DNA from: Chlorops oryzae | Taxonomy: Eukaryota > Arthropoda > Insecta > Diptera > Chloropidae | Assembly (NCBI GenBank): GCA_020466095.1 | Contig: CM035809.1 | Coordinates: 28,694,563-28,758,562 of the forward strand | Length of the DNA: 64,000 nt | Reading direction: 5' to 3' | Shown: positions 47,605 through 60,398 of the stretch, one piece after another | How the letters are laid out: each line of letters starts with the position of its first letter | Numbering within the stretch: position 1 is the stretch's first letter | Position numbers and translations under genes: made by a program | The notes under the pieces: generated by a model | Seen by the model: the letters and a program-made list of their open reading frames with translations, nothing else | Told to the model about the DNA's origin: nothing | The model's database searches: none

Positions 47605-49099
47605 AAAATGCTTCCGTCTAATGTCACTCGCTGGCGTCCTCGGCAGCTGCTGTCGTTCGATGCGCTCCCATATTAAGTTCCGTCCTTCGTCATATCCTTC
47701 CTCCGCTCCACATCTAGCTCAGATGGATAGATGCATACTCGAGAATAAATTGTTCTACATATTCCGGTCATGTTTTATGCACGACGCTCGCTTCGTTTAA
47801 CATTGAACGGCTTACCCAGTAAACAATTCCATCGGTCGCATTCGCTTGACTAAGCTGAAGATTGAAACGTGGAGAAGCGATGCATTACAAGCGATTGAAG
47901 TGGGTTCGTCTCTATGAAAAACTCTCAATCACAACAGCTATTTGTCACATGACTGTATACAGTCGAGGAAGAAAAAATGAAAGCAGCAAAATCTTCTAAT
48001 TTTCCAAACATCAAAAGTCAGCATTGGGGTCGGAATCTTATACTGACCCCTCAATGGAAAATGTGTATTGCCCTTTGAATTGAAGATTCGTGGGACACAA
48101 TATGCCGAGATGTGCCACTCCATCATCTCCGAAGCACCGATGCCTCCAACAGGCTCGAACATCCAGGAGCATCACTTATTCCATGTTAAATGACGGTCAA
48201 CGTCGTTTGGAATTGGTTGCGCCATCTCATAAAAAAATTTATGTTCGCTCAGCGCGAGGAAGAAGAGGAAGACAGGAGCATAAGCACGAGCTGGTCATAA
48301 ATCATTTGTACTGAGTGAATCCTTCTGTCATAGATGCAGTTCTGGCCTCTGTACTGCACATCCATATCAAACGAAACCGAGTTAAATAGACGAATGGAAG
48401 CAAGGACGCATGAGCGGAAGGCGGCGGAGCTGGCAATAATGATAAAGAAAGCGCTGCAGTTGCGTCATCGTTACACAACGTCATCGTTATCTTCAGCAGT
48501 CGAGCACATTTCTTCGATGGTGCCCACGTAGTTGCTCCAAATTGGGTTACTTAATAGACGCATGCATCATGCAGTCGTGCACGACGGCCAACACCTGTTC
48601 CGCTGTGTGCGCCACATTTGTACATTCCGGCAGTCCGTTGGTGAGGTGATGAGTTAGTGAAGGGTGAGGTGGCGAGGGTTGCATCGCCATGATTTACACT
48701 TTCTCAGCATTGGCGCCACGAGAACTTTCTTGTGATAATGTTGATTGTCTGCATTCAATTTTTATTCGTTATTGCGCAATTGAAAGGTCGTTTAGGACAG
48801 CGACTGACGTGATGTGCTCTCGCAAGTTTGCTATTTCCCTTCCATTCGAGAGATGGTATATTCAAAATAGTGTGCTCGAGAACATTTAATGACGGAAAGC
48901 TCAAAAGTGTAGCGCCCGCTAAGGCTGTGGGTTTATCGATAGTGTCTATTTGACAATCGATAGTTTGTTTTGTTGAAAGTTCTGGGATAAGGTACTTAGA
49001 ATAGATTGGCGTTGGGTTTGGGAACCAAGTCCCCACTTCACTGCATCCTACAAAGATTATTGTGACTACCCTTCTCTAATTCCATAGGCGAGTGGCATT

Positions 49100-49516
49100 T
49101 AAAAATGCCGCGATGTCCCGTGGAGATACCCTACCAACCTTTATTTGTTGAGGGGTAGGCGAGGTATAAGTAACGGAGTCTGAGTCTCGCCTGACTATCA
49201 CAGCGGCACATAATGTGCTCCGCTGTCTCCTCTTCTACGTTACAGAGTTTAGTGCAAGGAGTGCTGCTTTGCTGTCAGAGAATATATAGATGTTTTTACC
49301 GTTGGTGGCTGTTCCTTTATATTCCCTCAGACAGAGTTCAATTGCGTGAATTTCGGCCTGAAATATTGAGTTATCTTGGCCCATGTTCGCAAATATTTCT
49401 CTACTTGGGTTTAACTCCATAAACCCCTGGTCCAACTCCCTCGTCGGTTTTTGACCCATCTGTGTACCACAGATGGTAGTCGCCTTCGATTTTGGGTCTG
49501 TTTCGATTGCAGTCAT
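49100..49516 (-). pseudogene. LINE RNase H and C-terminal region, broken
   Basis: The frame starting at 49,516 includes IFQAEIHAIELCL and IFSDSKAALLAL, the second and third RNase H motifs. The first motif (TDGS) lies in another frame near 49,460. After LALNSVT the frame hits a stop, and the +1 frame continues as KLCNVEEETAEHIMCRC. A deletion has therefore joined RNase H to the C-terminal cysteine motif and removed the last part of RNase H. Confidence 0.75.
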
Positions 49517-49717
49517 TTCTGTCTGGTATTATTATTCGAAAGTTTCTAATAAAATTATATTTGGGAGAGCAAATGTCAGATATGGTGATGATTAATCTTC
49601 CTCTTTCTGCATTTCCCTTCCTAGCTGGGATAATCTAGCGAGCTTGAGATCGTTTGCCAAGAGGAGTTTTGCTGCAAATATCATTGCCTCCTTCTTGACG
49701 AATAGATGGAGTGGAAG

Positions 49718-50806
49718 TTATCCAAATGCCACCTCAAGGGCCGCAGTCGGTGTAGTTCTCATAGCTCCACATTTAGTAATGCAAGCCAGTCTCTGGAGTT
49801 TTCTGAGACTGTTCTTTGCAGTTTTTTGCTGCGCCTTATTAAACCAAATTGGTGCACCATAGGACATAATAGGCCTGGCAATAGAAGTGTACATCCAGAG
49901 GCTGAGCTTCGGGTTGAGTCCCCAGACTTTGACTGGTCCATAATGCCGCTCTGGCTTTCTGTATTGTACTCTCAAGATGAGCATTCCAAGTCATTTTCTC
50001 ATCGAGCGCTATCCCCAAGTATTTTACTTGGTTTACAAATGGTATCTCTTCACCATTGAGAAATGGTTTCGTGAATTGATCCCTTTTACTTTTCTTCGTA
50101 AAGATGATGACATTTGTCTTTTTGGGATTTATTGATAATTTGGATTCTATGCATCACCTGGCCACGATGTTCAGGGCATGCTGAAGCCGATATGAGATGT
50201 CTAGTGTTCATATTTGCCTCTTACAAGCATGACGATGTCGTCATCATATCCTTGTACTTCGAATCTTTCAGCGCTCAGGCGATGGAGAAGTCCATCCTCA
50301 ACAATGGACCACAGGAGGGGAGATAAGACTCCTCCTTGAGGACAGCCTTTTGTTGCATTTGTTTTAATCTCGGCATTGCCGAGGGTACATCTAATTACCC
50401 TAGTTCGCAGAATACTGCTTATCCATGCATGTATCGTGTTGTCGACTCCTTTGTCACGGAGGCAGCTTTCAATATGTGAGTGATCCGTATTATCAAAGGC
50501 TCCCTCAATATCAAGAAAGCATGCCAATGCGAATTCTTTGCAGTCCACAGATTCCTGGATTTTACCTGTGAGGCTGTGAAGTGCATGAATCGTAGATTAG
50601 TTTTGCTAGTATGCATATTGATGATCGTGAAAAGGATTTGCTAATAGGTACTCTTCCCTGATGTATCTTTCAATAATTTTCGCCATGTTCTTGAGGAGAA
50701 ATGAAGTCAGATTTATAGGCCTATAGGATTTTTGGGTTTGTTTCCCCACCGTTCTTATCCTTCTCTTCGTGCAGGATCTTTCATCAGTACGTGCGGAGGC
50801 CACCAT
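49718..50806 (-). pseudogene. LINE reverse transcriptase, broken in several frames
   Basis: Segments in order: SYRPINLTSFLLKNMAKIIE (about 50,730-50,670), FLDIEGAFDN (about 50,515-50,490), GCPQGGVLSPLLW (about 50,345-50,307), GYDDDIVML (about 50,250-50,225), a thumb segment with VKYLGIALDEKMTWNAHL (about 50,020-49,970), and IMSYGAPIWF plus KLQRLACI (to 49,718). The catalytic box normally reads YADD; here it reads YDDD. Stops and frameshifts separate the blocks, so no active enzyme is encoded. Confidence 0.85.
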
Positions 50807-52339
50807 TCTGCTTTCCCAAACGCATGAGCATCACCTTCGGAGGATGAACGGCTGTTGGAGGGATATACGCGATGCACACAAAGGTTTTGGGCACTTCATC
50901 GCCCTTAAATACTTTGAGTACAACACCCGGAAATGGCTGTATTTTTGGAAAGCATCCTACCAGCCATGCCTTCGTTTTATCCTTATAGCTTGTTAATGAT
51001 AGCCAACCGTCTCTATTAGCGCTGGTAATGAATCCATATATGTTTTCATGGCTGGGCAACTTATCTATTTCAGAAAGAAGACTGGCTTTAATGAGCTCCA
51101 TCTGTTAACTGCTGAGCTGTGTCTCAGGATAGCTCGCATGTGATGTAGCACCTTACATGCAGTAGCAACATCTCTGTACGAGGTGGTTGCAATTCATGTT
51201 ACTTGACCCATCACTGACTCAATTTCCCGCTACCGAGTCCACATTGTGAAATCGCCATAATTTTGCCCCTCTTCAACCTTTTCACTCGTCGCTTACGTCA
51301 CAGCAGACGGTCTGTCTACATTCTGATATGAATATCGAGAAATTTTTATACATTTGTTCAACTACACTTTCCTCTTTCCGCCTCTTCCCATGGCCCTTCT
51401 CAACACTCCATTGCAATTTTTTTGGCTTTGGCCCAGCTCATCGACACGCTGCCGATGAGCCAGCCATGCTAGCGTCTGAAGATATCTGTATATAACTTGA
51501 AAAATATGGAAAGAAGGAAAACACGAACGATGGAGACAATGGCACGAAGCTTGAATAAAACAGACTGAATAAAAGAATTGAGATCTGCATTTAGGCAACG
51601 CGACGTGCGGTGGAAATGGTGAGTTGATTGCAACTCATCGAACACGATTCGAACGTGTGGCGTCGCCTCAGATTGGATTTCAGGTAAAATGCCAATAAAG
51701 AATTTATTCCCCAAAAATCAGTAGGTATTCTTGCTAGTTCCCCCAGTCAGGCAAAATTACAACATTTTCATTCCCTCGCCTCTTCCAAGCACTCATTGCA
51801 CAAGGGCAATGAATCGCAATTGGCAGACAGACAGACAGATAAGCAAACAGAAAGATGGGAAAAAATATAAACACAGACGACCAAAAAGGCGCGTTGGGCG
51901 AAAAGGGCAGCTGAATTCTGAATATCGACAAAGGACATTGCTGCATCAAAGCAAAATGCTGTAGAAAATGCATTTGACTGGAACGACTAAAGGGTGTTCC
52001 ATTGAATTTTTATGTCGACGTGCAACGGAAGCTTCTGAATTGAACTGAAATGTCAGATGAGATACGACATCAACAAAACTCACAATGACATGTCACTCTG
52101 TGAAGCAGAACCCCCGACCAGTCTAGCCTAGCGGGCTCCAAATTAAATTGCATTCTCACCCGCATCCATGATTTCACACAAAGACACTCACACCACCAAT
52201 TGAACTTGTGCGTCGGACCTTTTGGACCCTTAAATTTCAATATCAAGTCAAAAGAGGGTAGTTTTGAGGGTAATTCATTAGGAGAAATTGGACTCAATGA
52301 AGTTGAACGCGTCTATGTGACCAACATTTTTCCTTCCTT

Positions 52340-52525
52340 ATTTAAAAAAAAATGGCTTTGACATTGAGATTTTACAATGGAATGTTATGTTCGATCCAGT
52401 GATATACAAATAAAATAAAAAAAAAAATAAAAAATAATAAAAAAATTAAAAAAAATAAAAAAATAAAAAAATAAAAAAATAAATAAAAATAAATAAATGA
52501 ATTCGTTTTATTAAGAAAAAAAAAA
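52340..52525. repeat. A-rich simple repeat
   Basis: AAATAAAAAAATAAAA-type sequence, densest at 52,408-52,500, with an A-run at 52,516-52,529. It marks the left side of the B-specific insert carrying the ORF at 52,635. Confidence 0.9.
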
Positions 52526-52634
52526 AAAAGGAAGGAAAGATTTTTTTTAACAACACGAGACATGACCACAAACAAGTAAGACGACACATGAATAAAGAAA
52601 CAGATACCAACAACATTTTACTAAATTCATATAG

Positions 52635-53381
52635 ATGGAAAACATGGAAGAAAAACTTGCCGCCTCCAAAGAAAGGTGCCTGGAGGCCTACAAACGAATA
52701 AGGCAAACGCAAACGAAGGCGAAGGAGCTGCCGGCAACGTTTATCGAGGTGCAAGACCCCAAAGAAAAAAGGGTACGCCTGCAGCCAAGGCCTGTGTATG
52801 AACCGAGCAAAATTCCATTTACGTACGTAGAGCCGACCCCAGCTGCGGTAGAGCCGCCAAAAATAGTACCACCCCGCTCACCCTCACCGGAGTTATTTGA
52901 ATTTAATGACGTCCTCGAAATCGACATTTGCGAAGAAATCGAAGAGCTGAGCTGGGTACAGCCAGCTCAATATACGCCCGTTTATACCCGCGATTTTATC
53001 GTACCAGAAGACGAACTGGGTAACGGCACGCCTCAGGTACTACGAAGCGAAATTCGTGCGGCATTGGCGAGAAGAGCTCCACGCCAGATGCTCCGCTTCA
53101 AAAAGCGAGTGAACAATGTCCTATACCAGGTCACTATAACTAAGGCAGGCCAGATTAAAATCACCAGTAAACCAGCCCCACAAGGTGGAATCCCCCTACC
53201 AGAGCCTCCGTTAATTCACCAAAAATCTTCAAAAATTGCGTTACGTAATGCTAGGAAGCTCCCTTGTTCGTTTTCTGTTGTTGTTGTTGTGGTTTACATT
53301 GAGTCCCTTAGTTGTGGTTTCATTTTGATTGTTGCTTATTGCTTGTTTACCAATTGTTCATGTTCAAAGGATAGATTTTAA
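52635..53381 (+). CDS. unrecognised 248-codon ORF, probably chimeric at its 3' end
   Basis: The start ATG at 52,635 directly follows an in-frame TAG. Residues about 1-35 are Lys/Glu-rich and probably helical. Residues about 35-90 are proline-rich. Residues about 85-110 are acidic with aromatics (ELFEFNDVLEIDICEEIEE). Residues about 125-185 are basic (IRAALARRAPRQMLRFKKRV), followed by alternating residues suggesting beta strands (LYQVTITKAGQIKITSK). Composition and codon variety look like a real protein, unlike the repeat-driven frames elsewhere. From about residue 209 (53,262 on) the frame runs into sequence homologous to copy A near 7,190-7,300 and reads GTT repeats as poly-Val. The true C-terminus is therefore probably lost. 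It could be a fragment of a retroelement gag/ORF1 or of a host gene; I cannot name a family. Confidence 0.5.
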   Translation: MENMEEKLAASKERCLEAYKRIRQTQTKAKELPATFIEVQDPKEKRVRLQPRPVYEPSKIPFTYVEPTPAAVEPPKIVPPRSPSPELFEFNDVLEIDICEEIEELSWVQPAQYTPVYTRDFIVPEDELGNGTPQVLRSEIRAALARRAPRQMLRFKKRVNNVLYQVTITKAGQIKITSKPAPQGGIPLPEPPLIHQKSSKIALRNARKLPCSFSVVVVVVYIESLSCGFILIVAYCLFTNCSCSKDRF

Positions 53382-54010
53382 TATGCGATCTCAATAAAAA
53401 AAAAAAAAAATAAGAGGCTTTCACTCTAGGCCGATTTTTTTAAGTCTTCTTCGCTTCAAGTTCGGCCTTCGGAAATACATAAACATTTTTTTTTCGGCAG
53501 ACACTCGTTACTCGCTTAAGGTACATATGTATGTATTCACAAAAAGTGCAGCATAGCTCGAAGCTTACTCAGCACCCATCTAATATGAGCTTGATTCAGT
53601 TACGAAGAAAACCTATAAATGGAAGGATGCTCGGAAAGATAGACAGACAGACATTGACCTTATCGTATAACAATGTACGCTACCTCGGCACAATTTTCAT
53701 TTTGATAATTGCTCAACAAAGTTAACGGTTCATGGCCGCTTTTAAGATCAAGAGGTGAAGAGTTTTTAGCGTCCGAAATTAGGGAAAGAAGAAGTCAAAA
53801 AAAGTGTTAAAATCTGAACAAAAACTGGTTTCTTTCAAATATTTGAAGATTCAACAACAGCAACACAAAAAAAGACGGAAGACAGACAGATCGACAGACA
53901 GCGCGTCGGACAAAAACTGTTCAAACAACTGTTAAGGGAAAGAGTGCGCACTGGCTTTTTGTATTGAATCGATTGCTCTTTACCAGACTCTTAGTCTTTT
54001 GATTGTTTGA

Positions 54011-54235
54011 TTGGGTCAACATCACGACGATTGGATGGATTCGCCGTTTGACGTAATTAATTTTTCAAAGGTTCAAAGCCGAAACCCAAAAAGGCCAACA
54101 TCAACCGTGAAAGCTTTCCTTTGGACGCGGTTTTTGTCTCGTCAATATGGCAATGACAACAACAACAACAACAAAGACCATGTCGATGATGATGCCATTC
54201 GATGGAGTCGATTTTGTTGTGATTCGTTTGCTTAA
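54011..54235 (+). other. small ORF conserved in both duplication copies (74 codons)
   Basis: Partner of 8,873-9,085. It has four extra codons in the CAA-type repeat and a different N-terminus (MGQHHDDW versus MMLGQDDW). The rest is the same except for the last residue. No recognised function. Confidence 0.2.
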
Positions 54236-57200
54236 AGGCAAAGAGGCAAAGGCTTGAGTTCTAAGTCAACAAACGATACTGACTTCATCGGATGTGGCAA
54301 TTTAGGTGACTGCAGCTATGGAGGAAGAAAGAGGAGGTGCAAAAGAGTTAAGACCTCTTTGAATGTGCCACAATTTAGCATCAGTTGACCTAGAAAAGTA
54401 ATAAAGATTCAAGCGATACAAGCGACGAAGATACACTGCCGGAAAGATAAACAGTTCAAAGAAAAACAGTCCAATAGCGGGGATTACAGAGGAGTGCGGG
54501 AGTGGGGGACGAAGGGCGAAATAAGTCATCAGTGTGCGTCCACTGAGCGAGAAGTAATTCGCATATTCTTTTTGCTTTGCTGGCAGCTTCTTTTATTCGT
54601 ACTTATCAAGGGTTGCCATCACTTTGTGAGTTAGTTACAATTAGGCTGCCAACGTGAATAGAATCGTCCAATGGAATAAGAAAAAAGGGCGGTTTAACAG
54701 AGCACAAACTCACAGAACAAGCTTCATTTGTTGTTGCTATTTCCGATGTTGTTGGAGATGTTCCTATCAGATGGCATCCAACATGGATTAAAGGGTCAGA
54801 GTTCGCAATGTCAAAGGAATAGTCGAAATGTTTTCTCTTAACTCATTTGCATTCTTTTGTAATATCCATGAGTGTATGTGTATGTGCTTATGCGCTCATG
54901 TGTGTGGGTGTGTGTCTGTAGGGTTACCCACTTGGGTTTGTCGATTTCTGAATTCAAAATCAGCTCCCAACTTATTGAGTTCGGTATTCGATGCTCTGCT
55001 CTCCTCTTCCTCTGCTCTGCTGTGCTTTACGCTGTTCCACTCTGTCTTTACACCCCTACCCTACCTTACACTCCCTGGGCCAGCTTTTCCAACGTTTATG
55101 CTTCATGTTCTACATGAGACTTTTTTCCTCAATTATTCAAATGTATTTCGAGTCAGTTGGTTGGGATTATATTGAATTGAGTAATATGTAAATACTCATG
55201 GCAGTGGCACAGCGGCCTCATCATATGCTAATCGAAGCTCGAGTGGTGGGTGAAGGGACTTTTATTGCAACACTTCGAGAATTTCTCTATTGCTCTTTAG
55301 CGAATCAAATGCTCCTTTTCATGGATTTGAAATTATTTCCTCATATAAAGGCTGTGTTCTTGGTGGTGCTTGTCGTCTTAAACTTAAATAAATTCAATCA
55401 AAGAGTTGGGAATAAAATTTAAAAATGGGTAAAATTTATAAGAAGAAAATCCTTAGAAGCCTTAATTTGATGCACTTCGTCTGATATAATAAAGGATATT
55501 TTCCATGCAGTAGGTAGGCACTTAGAACTTAAATTAATGAAATCAATTTCTTGTGCTCTATGAGTTTGCAAAGTAATGACTTTAGGGACAAATTACTACG
55601 TGTGTCCTTGTGTGCTTCCTTGTATCTTTGAAGAGGAGAGGAGTCAGTAACAAAGTATTCTATGAGAGTGCACAAATTATCTTTGCCAACTAATTTTCTT
55701 TGAGAACATCCACTACATTTTAGTTCCCAAGCATATTATCGTTTAAATAAAATCTTTGAACAGGAAAGCATATTGTTGCCGCAAATGATAAAATTCTCTG
55801 CCATTTCAACTGGAAAAAATAAGGTTTTCTTCTTTTGCTTCGAGCAAAGAAAACACCCAAAGGAAAAGGAAAATGTTGGACAACGATTGACGTACGTTTA
55901 TACTTTATTCAAAAACTTACTAAACTTAGTCAAATAAATCCTAAAATTCGTTAAAATGAAAGCTACGCCCTTTGAACCGGAGAATCCGGCGCCATTATCT
56001 TGTCAGTAGTCATCAGTTTCATCAGAGCAGACTGCAGTTTTAACTTAATTGGACGGTAGTCAACCAGTACTCCACATTCATCGCCTTCACTATTCACAAT
56101 TCACCCTTCAGCGGTTCGTCATTGCACCTGATGTAGGAGCATACAATGGAGGATGGCTAATGCCACGTAACTGACTTACTGTTTTTTTTTTTTATTCACC
56201 AAATGAATGCTTTTTCAGACTTCGCAAACTGACGAGGGCCTAAGTCCTTTAAATCCTCTTCCTCTCCGACGCTCAACTCCAAACTCTTTTTTGTTGGGAG
56301 CTGGAATGTTGACAGCGAACACGTTGATGCCACTGCTCTTGCCAGTTCAACTGCAACTCCAACCGTTCCGGTCTCTTCTCTTTCCTTCTCTCCTCTTCTC
56401 CTCTGCCCGCTTGTGGAAATGTTGATAACTTTGATGACGTTGATGGAAAACTTTTGATTGATGTGGAAAACTTCATACTCCTATTAAGTGGAACCAACAA
56501 CAGTAACTTTCGGGACAGCGAACAGCACCATCAACAACACCGAAGTCGAACCGGGAGCAGTAGAATTAGGAAATGGGCAGCAGGATGCGAAACCAAGCTG
56601 AAAGGGTAACAAAAAATATGAGTGAGTTTGAGTGTTGGAGCGTTGGTGAAAACTTTGGTTATTAATTAATTAAGCAGTCCGCTACGGCAAGCAAGGCATG
56701 AAAGGATAGAATAGAAGATGGAGCTTTTGGATGCAACTTTTCATACCAGTTGGAAATATCATGTGGGAATAAGAAAGGTTAAGAAAGGACTATCGATATT
56801 TTCATAATTTTTTATTTATGACCTAATTGAATGTCATTTTGACTATCAATGATGAGGATTTCTTTGAGTTTTATAGTGCATAATATGCAGACTGATGGCA
56901 TTTCCACTTGGGATTATTCTTCAGGGCTTTACTTTCTAGCTACCTGTGGCTTTTCAAAAGTGTTGCCGTTTAGATTTACCGCTTGATGACCCTCTCTGCC
57001 TAACCCCCCGTTCCCATACACATGACATATTTATAGTTTTTCCCGCAGTAATTGCTTTGTTTTTGCACATGTTTTTGCTCGTTCCGAAGTTTTCATCTGT
57101 TTTTGGAAAATGAACTTTCCGATAAAGCGTAACACGTAAAACAAGAGGACAAAACGGGAGTTGGGTCCTTACTTTTCTATTGCCTCAGTTTGTGTAGTCT

Positions 57201-57449
57201 TAAATTTATACCCTAAAACAACCCGCTTAATAGAGTTTACTTTGGGTCTACTGTGGGAGCTTTGGCGTGATAGGATGTGGTTTGGCGAAACATTTATGTG
57301 CTGCCAACTAATGGTGCAAATGAAGTTGAAATTCTTCGCATAATTGAAGTCTGTTATGGTCTTTGTAGCGCTGCTAATTGCCTTCGAATGGAACACTCTG
57401 CTTTGGACAACATAAAAGCGAAGTTGAATAAAGGAAAATTAATTTCCAA

Positions 57450-58850
57450 AAGGATTTAATTCTGCAGTCAAGTAAAGTTGATCGTAGGATAAGCGATAAA
57501 GCTATTGGGTGATAATGACACATTGGGGCTTAAAAACTATTTACGAGGTTGAGAAATAATCGTAGACTCTGGGAATTCCACACGACCAATGGAAGGCGGC
57601 TACGGTATCGAAAACTTTATTCAATATTTTCCCATTGAACTTTTTGTGTTGAGCAATTTCTTTTTCAATTCCTTGCAGATTATATTGTTGCAATCTTTCC
57701 AATCTAAGAGACTTTTTCATCATCCGAATTGAGTGGAGCTGTAACGAAGTTACCCAAGCTTCCAATTTATCTTGAATTTATTGCATTTTTTCTTTTTGGC
57801 ACGAATTTATGAGCATACTGTTTTGTGGTATTCCGCACTTCTTGCTTTTCTTCGGCTCATTCGCTCATCAGAATCAATTAAGGTGTAACGTTCTTTTTTT
57901 AAGGATTGTGGTTTAGCTTTTGAGCGGATATATAATTCATAAAAAAATCAGCAAAGCACCTATGAATTCCATTAAAATTACTTCTGTCAGCGACAGTCCT
58001 TACTGCTGTGATGCTGCATTCCCGCGTTGCAGAGAACATGTTGCCTTATTTTTTGGTACCTTACAATCAGTCATGCAGAATCCTTTGACGTTAAAGACTT
58101 AAGTATTTATGTAAAGTGTAATTTATATACATATATGTGGTTGGCAGAGAATCCATTCTTTCACTTTCCTTCTTTGAATTCTCGCATATTTCTCTTCTGC
58201 GATATTCTATTTTGAAAGGATTTTTCCCTTCCTTTTTCTTAGGCGACCGTCTATCTTTTTTTCTTTATCAACGATTTATTCCCTTATGTTCTTAGACTGA
58301 TGCTTTCTTTTGCTCCTCCTTTTGCTATACCATAGTGTCTAGATTTTCGTGCCCCTAGTCTCTCTTTCAAACGCTTCCAAATAGACTTCTTCTTTCATTT
58401 GAGCCTGATCTTAAATTCCACTCCGAATTGACCGTTGAACTGATTATGCCCAAACCTTTCAGCAGCTTAATGATAGCGTACTGCATTTTTTGTGGGCTCA
58501 CAAAGGCGTATATAATAAGAGAAGAACTGCGGTTAATAACAAAAACGAAGAATGAAGTAAAAATGAAGAAAAAGAAAATCAGTAAGGAAAATATTATACA
58601 CTTACATTGTACATTCAGTTCGGAGGATAAGAAAATTGAAGGAAATTACGTAAAAAGGAAACAATAAGACATAATCTTAAGTGAATTCGGGTGCCGGATT
58701 GCCTTTCTTCAGATGACTGACTGTGGAAATTACGTGCTGCGGAGAGACTGAGTTGATATGAATTAGAGGATCTCGAAAATTGAAAAAAAAAAGAAGAAAA
58801 AAAACTTCTCTTAAGTCTTATTTACTGTCTGATCTAATGGGTTCTTTAGT
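57450..58850. other. diverged part of duplication copy B, no gene seen
   Basis: Patchy similarity to 14,970-15,830 (for example TTACTTCTGTCAGC at about 57,977). No recognisable coding or RNA gene. Short ORFs are not shared with copy A. Confidence 0.5.
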
Positions 58851-59465
58851 CCGGAAGAACGCCATGTCCACATAATATTCGTTTGCTCCAGCTTCTTCAA
58901 GAACGTACTTCCTCTACTACTGCTTGCTCTCATCGAAAGAAGCTTTGTCTTACTCCGAGCGCCACTGATGAGGCACACATCATTGCTCCTCAACCAGGAC
59001 CACAGCCGGAAGAGCGTTTGTCCGCCATAAGTTGCAGCACATTAAAAGAATTTGGGGAATCGATTTCCCTCCGTTCAAGGCTTTTCGTTGAGTGTGGGAA
59101 AATGGTTCAATAAACTCGTTACTTACCGAAATTGTTCCGTTTTCTTCGATTTTCTTTCTGGATCTGCTTCTGTTTCCTTCAGAGTCAAACTGGAAACGAG
59201 CATTAAAAAGCTTAGAACAACCTCGACGCAGAGAAGTTTCAGCATGTTGTGTGTGCTTACGATGGGAACGATGCGGCGGCACAACAGCGGCTACATTTTA
59301 TTGAAACTAGCTTCAACTTGTGTTTATCCATAAGTCCATTCTTCCACCAATGATTCTATGCCAACCATCCAACATCCATCCGTGCGTTAAAGCAGTCTCA
59401 CAAGTTGGCTTCTAGTTTTTAGTTTCGTTTTTCTTTTATGCTGCTAGGACGACACTTCTACTTCA

Positions 59466-59555
59466 CTCCTCTCTATCTCTCTCTGTCTCTCTTTCTCCCA
59501 AACTTGCTTGTGCACTAACATGTTTTTCTCTCTCTCCTCTCTCTCTCCCTCTCTT
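59466..59555 (+). repeat. (CT)n-rich tract, partner of 16,567-16,640
   Basis: CTCTCTATCTCTCTCTGTC-type repeats in the matching place of copy B. Confidence 0.85.
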
Positions 59556-59880
59556 TTATTTTGTTACTCACTTTTAGCTTCTAAACATGTTTTGACAGCA
59601 GATTTCAAATTGGCAATCAAAAGCAATTTATCTTCTTTGTTGTGCTTATGCGTTTTTTTCCCATTCTGTTTATTGACGGTAATTCTCTTCGAAAAAACAG
59701 CGCGAATGGATTCAATGCGTGTTTTTCTCTTCCCTCCTCTCATATAATTTACGATTACTATGGCGATTTCGGCTTCGATACTTCGTCCTTGAAGTGAAGT
59801 TTAAGCGTGTTGCTTACATGCCCAAATTGTTTCCTTTCTTTTTCCATACTTTTTTTTTATTTAATTTTTATTTTATTCTT

Positions 59881-60398
59881 ATATCGGACACACTCTGTGT
59901 TGAGGTACGTATTGCGTTTGTGCGTTCGTGTGTAACACCTAGAACCATTCGGGGTTTTCTATACAAAACGACATCCATCCGTCCGACTGTCTGTCTGTCT
60001 GCCCGTATACAATTTTCTTATTCAAGGAGTTGAGCTATCCTGACGAAACTCGGTGTATGTATTTGGGGGGGACATGAGTACGAGAATGGAATAGATCAGA
60101 CCATTTTTAATGGTACTTCCAGTACTAGAGTCTGTTATGAAAATAAAAAAATGGTCCAAAATCGAAAGTTTTTGATATATGTAAGTACCTACATATGTAT
60201 GTATTTCGATGAAATTTGATATGTCAGCATATTGGATGTAAATTCCGAAAATTGGGGAAATGGGCGTGGCAAAAAGGCGTTTCTCGATAATTGTCTCTCA
60301 CACCAAATAGTACTTGAACAAAAGTTGGTACGTATTCTTCCTCTGTAGACATTAACATCCTCAGATTGGTCTGACTATAACACCCTTACTTGTTTTTT
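59881..60398 (-). repeat. GTCY-type dispersed repeat, copy 3 (inverted, ~518 bp)
   Basis: On the minus strand it begins AAACAAGTAAGGGTGTTATA and ends near CAACACAGAGTGTGTCCGAT, with CAGACAGACAGTCGGACGG in between. It matches the ends of 10,952-11,817 but has only one of that copy's two internal segments. Copy A lacks it at the corresponding place (about 16,900-17,005). Confidence 0.8.

Larger units (their letters stand above)
48895..51335 (-). mobile_element. decayed LINE of the RNase H-bearing I group (LOA-like)
   Basis: Read on the minus strand, the parts occur in the expected 5'-3' order. First is an ORF1-like stretch (51,101-50,784, ending VCIAYIPPTAVHPP), then reverse transcriptase (about 50,750-49,720), RNase H (about 49,516-49,250) and a C-terminal CCHC-like motif (ETAEHIMCRC, about 49,220-49,190). 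The endonuclease domain between ORF1 and reverse transcriptase is missing. Several frameshifts and an internal RNase H deletion are present. The mix GCPQGGVLSPLLW, FLDIEGAFDN and SDSKAALLAL suggests the LOA/Bilbo branch (from memory). Copy A lacks it, so it was inserted after the duplication, or A lost it. Confidence 0.85.
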
